DNA of 24,327 nt from Bacteroidales bacterium. Its GTDB lineage: Bacteria; Bacteroidota; Bacteroidia; Bacteroidales; Bacteroidaceae. How positions within the stretch are numbered: the stretch's first letter is position 1; every line of letters begins with the position of its first letter. This document shows, piece by piece, positions 23,777-24,327 of the stretch. A program made the position numbers and the translations under genes. The stretch lies in NCBI GenBank assembly GCA_004555055.1, contig SFJN01000034.1, positions 1-24,327 on the forward strand, read 5' to 3'. Below the pieces are notes generated by a model. That model had not been told where the DNA came from. It ran no database searches and saw nothing but the letters and a program-made list of their open reading frames with translations.

Positions 23777-23875
23777 GCCCCAAAGGGGCATGAGGAGCCT
23801 AGCCCAGGGCAAACGGAGCCGAAGGCGGAGTGGCACCCTGGGTAAAAAGCCGCATGGTCCGCGCCCTACAGGGGC
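23777..23875. repeat. REP-like palindrome group
   Basis: GCCCC-AAA-GGGGC (23777-23789), CCCAGGG (23803-23809) with CCCTGGG (23836-23842), and GCCCT-ACA-GGGGC (23863-23875) are three successive pairs. AGCCCAGGGCAA and CCCTGGGT are, as I recall, common in intergenic repeats of Bacteroidetes and other phyla. Such elements may be spread by REP-associated transposases, but none is encoded here. Confidence 0.6.
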
Positions 23876-23916
23876 AAGAGGAAACATTAGCAAAAGTAAT
23901 TTCCAAAGTTCCCTGC

Positions 23917-23982
23917 TGCCCCGTTGCCTTTCCCTTCGGCCGGCGACGTGTTGCCCCGTTGCCTTTCCCTTCGGCCGGCGAC
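23917..23982 (+). repeat. Two 31-bp direct repeats
   Basis: A 31-base sequence starting TGCCCCGTTGCCTTTCCCTT occurs at 23917-23947 and 23952-23982, with identical copies and a 35-base period. Each ends in CGGCCGGCGAC. It lies inside the inverted-repeat-bounded element and looks like a recent tandem duplication. Confidence 0.85.
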
Positions 23983-24006
23983 CTTCGGTTCGGGGCGTTC
24001 CCTTCC

Positions 24007-24041
24007 TCCGTGGACATCCGCGATTGTCCGTGTGAAAATAT
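24007..24041 (+). repeat. Single 49-bp-family unit in forward orientation
   Basis: This is one copy of the repeat core, inverted relative to the array at 23545-23740, and its 35 bases are identical to the complement of 23538-23572. It forms the inner part of the right terminal inverted repeat of the 551-bp element. Confidence 0.85.
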
Positions 24042-24134
24042 GATGCATTACTTTTAGCAAAAATAACTTGCGAAAACTTGAGAAGTCTTCATGATTTCTT
24101 GTCTTTTCTGAGTTTGCTTTATTATCCCACCCCT

Positions 24135-24327
24135 CTATTCTAAATATCGGGCAGGTTGATCGAGAAAGTCAAAAATGTTAACAAACATAATTCCGTTTTC
24201 GTCCACCATTGTGGGTTGTAGCGGCCCGGTGATTACGATGCGTCTGAAACTGTCTGTCAGTCGTTTGAGAGAATTTATTTCCTGGCGCACCTTGTCTGCG
24301 TTGCCCATTTCATAAGCTGATTGAATA
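24135..24327 (-). CDS. 3' end of an unidentified minus-strand gene
   Basis: Reading from the right edge of the window on the minus strand gives 63 residues ending at a TAG (24135-24137). They include AYEMGNADKVRQEINSLKRL, SFRRIVITGPLQPTMVDENG and IMFVNIFDFLDQPARYLE. The composition and codon use look like a real protein: an amphipathic helix followed by beta strands. The start lies outside the window. I do not recognise the family. The gene converges on the pilus operon and ends 59 bases from the inverted-repeat-bounded element. Confidence 0.55.
   Translation of the reverse strand, partial: IQSAYEMGNADKVRQEINSLKRLTDSFRRIVITGPLQPTMVDENGIMFVNIFDFLDQPARYLE

Larger units (their letters stand above)
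23525..24075. repeat. 551-bp gene-free element bounded by long inverted repeats
   Basis: The left end has a contiguous 48 bases (23525-23572) that recur as their complement at the right end in two blocks: 24007-24041 (35 bases, perfect) and 24063-24075 (ATAACTTGCGAAA, 13 bases, perfect). A 21-base insertion (24042-24062) separates these blocks. Inside lie a four-unit 49-bp array, a REP-like palindrome group and two 31-bp direct repeats. No coding sequence is supported in the interior. It could be a MITE-like unit, an invertible segment or the product of an inverted duplication. Confidence 0.8.

Noticed and set aside
23504..24035. Open frames translating the 49-bp array into repeated GRRGGLYHH-type peptides
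   Set aside because: The period of 49 is not a multiple of three, so the frame rotates through the array; the open frames are a by-product of repeats lacking stops.

Overview
The window looks like a chromosomal segment from a Bacteroidales bacterium, most likely Prevotellaceae or a close relative with fairly high GC. The evidence is a leucyl-tRNA synthetase with the Bacteroidetes-type insert, a PorZ-like type IX secretion component carrying a C-terminal sorting domain, DUF4294, DUF3575 and DUF3868 proteins, a Mfa1-type pilin operon, and promoters of the Bacteroidetes form TTTG-N19-TAnnTTTG. The genus call is inference.

Left half (1-10230), housekeeping: a DUF4294 secreted protein on the minus strand (261-878), then on the plus strand leuS, a YitT-family membrane protein overlapping a fucosyltransferase-like glycosyltransferase, rdgB (with an apparent internal in-frame deletion), porZ and a HU-family DNA-binding protein closed by a strong intrinsic terminator.

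Middle and right (10452-22971), accessory surface-structure region: a tyrosine recombinase with its own terminator is followed by a type V (Mfa-like) pilus operon. Its order is DUF3575 outer-membrane protein, DUF3868/OmpA-like protein, Mfa1-type major pilin lipoprotein, Mfa2/FimB-type anchor, a minor fimbrillin, a large tip-type protein split by a one-base frameshift in a C5 run, and a secreted thioredoxin-like DUF5106 protein. In the Mfa/Fim model, lipoprotein pilins are exported to the cell surface, trimmed, and polymerised by donor-strand exchange, with the Mfa2-like protein as anchor and the minor proteins at the tip. The thioredoxin-like protein could act on redox state in the periplasm.

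Right end (22972-24134): more than 1.1 kb without an intact gene but full of repeats, then the 3' part of an unidentified minus-strand gene running off the window.

The most unusual content is non-coding. A 49-bp repeat family occurs at four places (6326-6410, 19021-19168, 23545-23740, 24007-24041), in tandem at the first three. A 551-bp gene-less element (23525-24075) is bounded by long inverted repeats. A stem-loop repeat upstream of leuS and hup changes its stem with compensating bases. A nested inverted-repeat element sits between leuS and the YitT gene, and a cluster of GGGTGTAGGA palindromes lies at the left edge.
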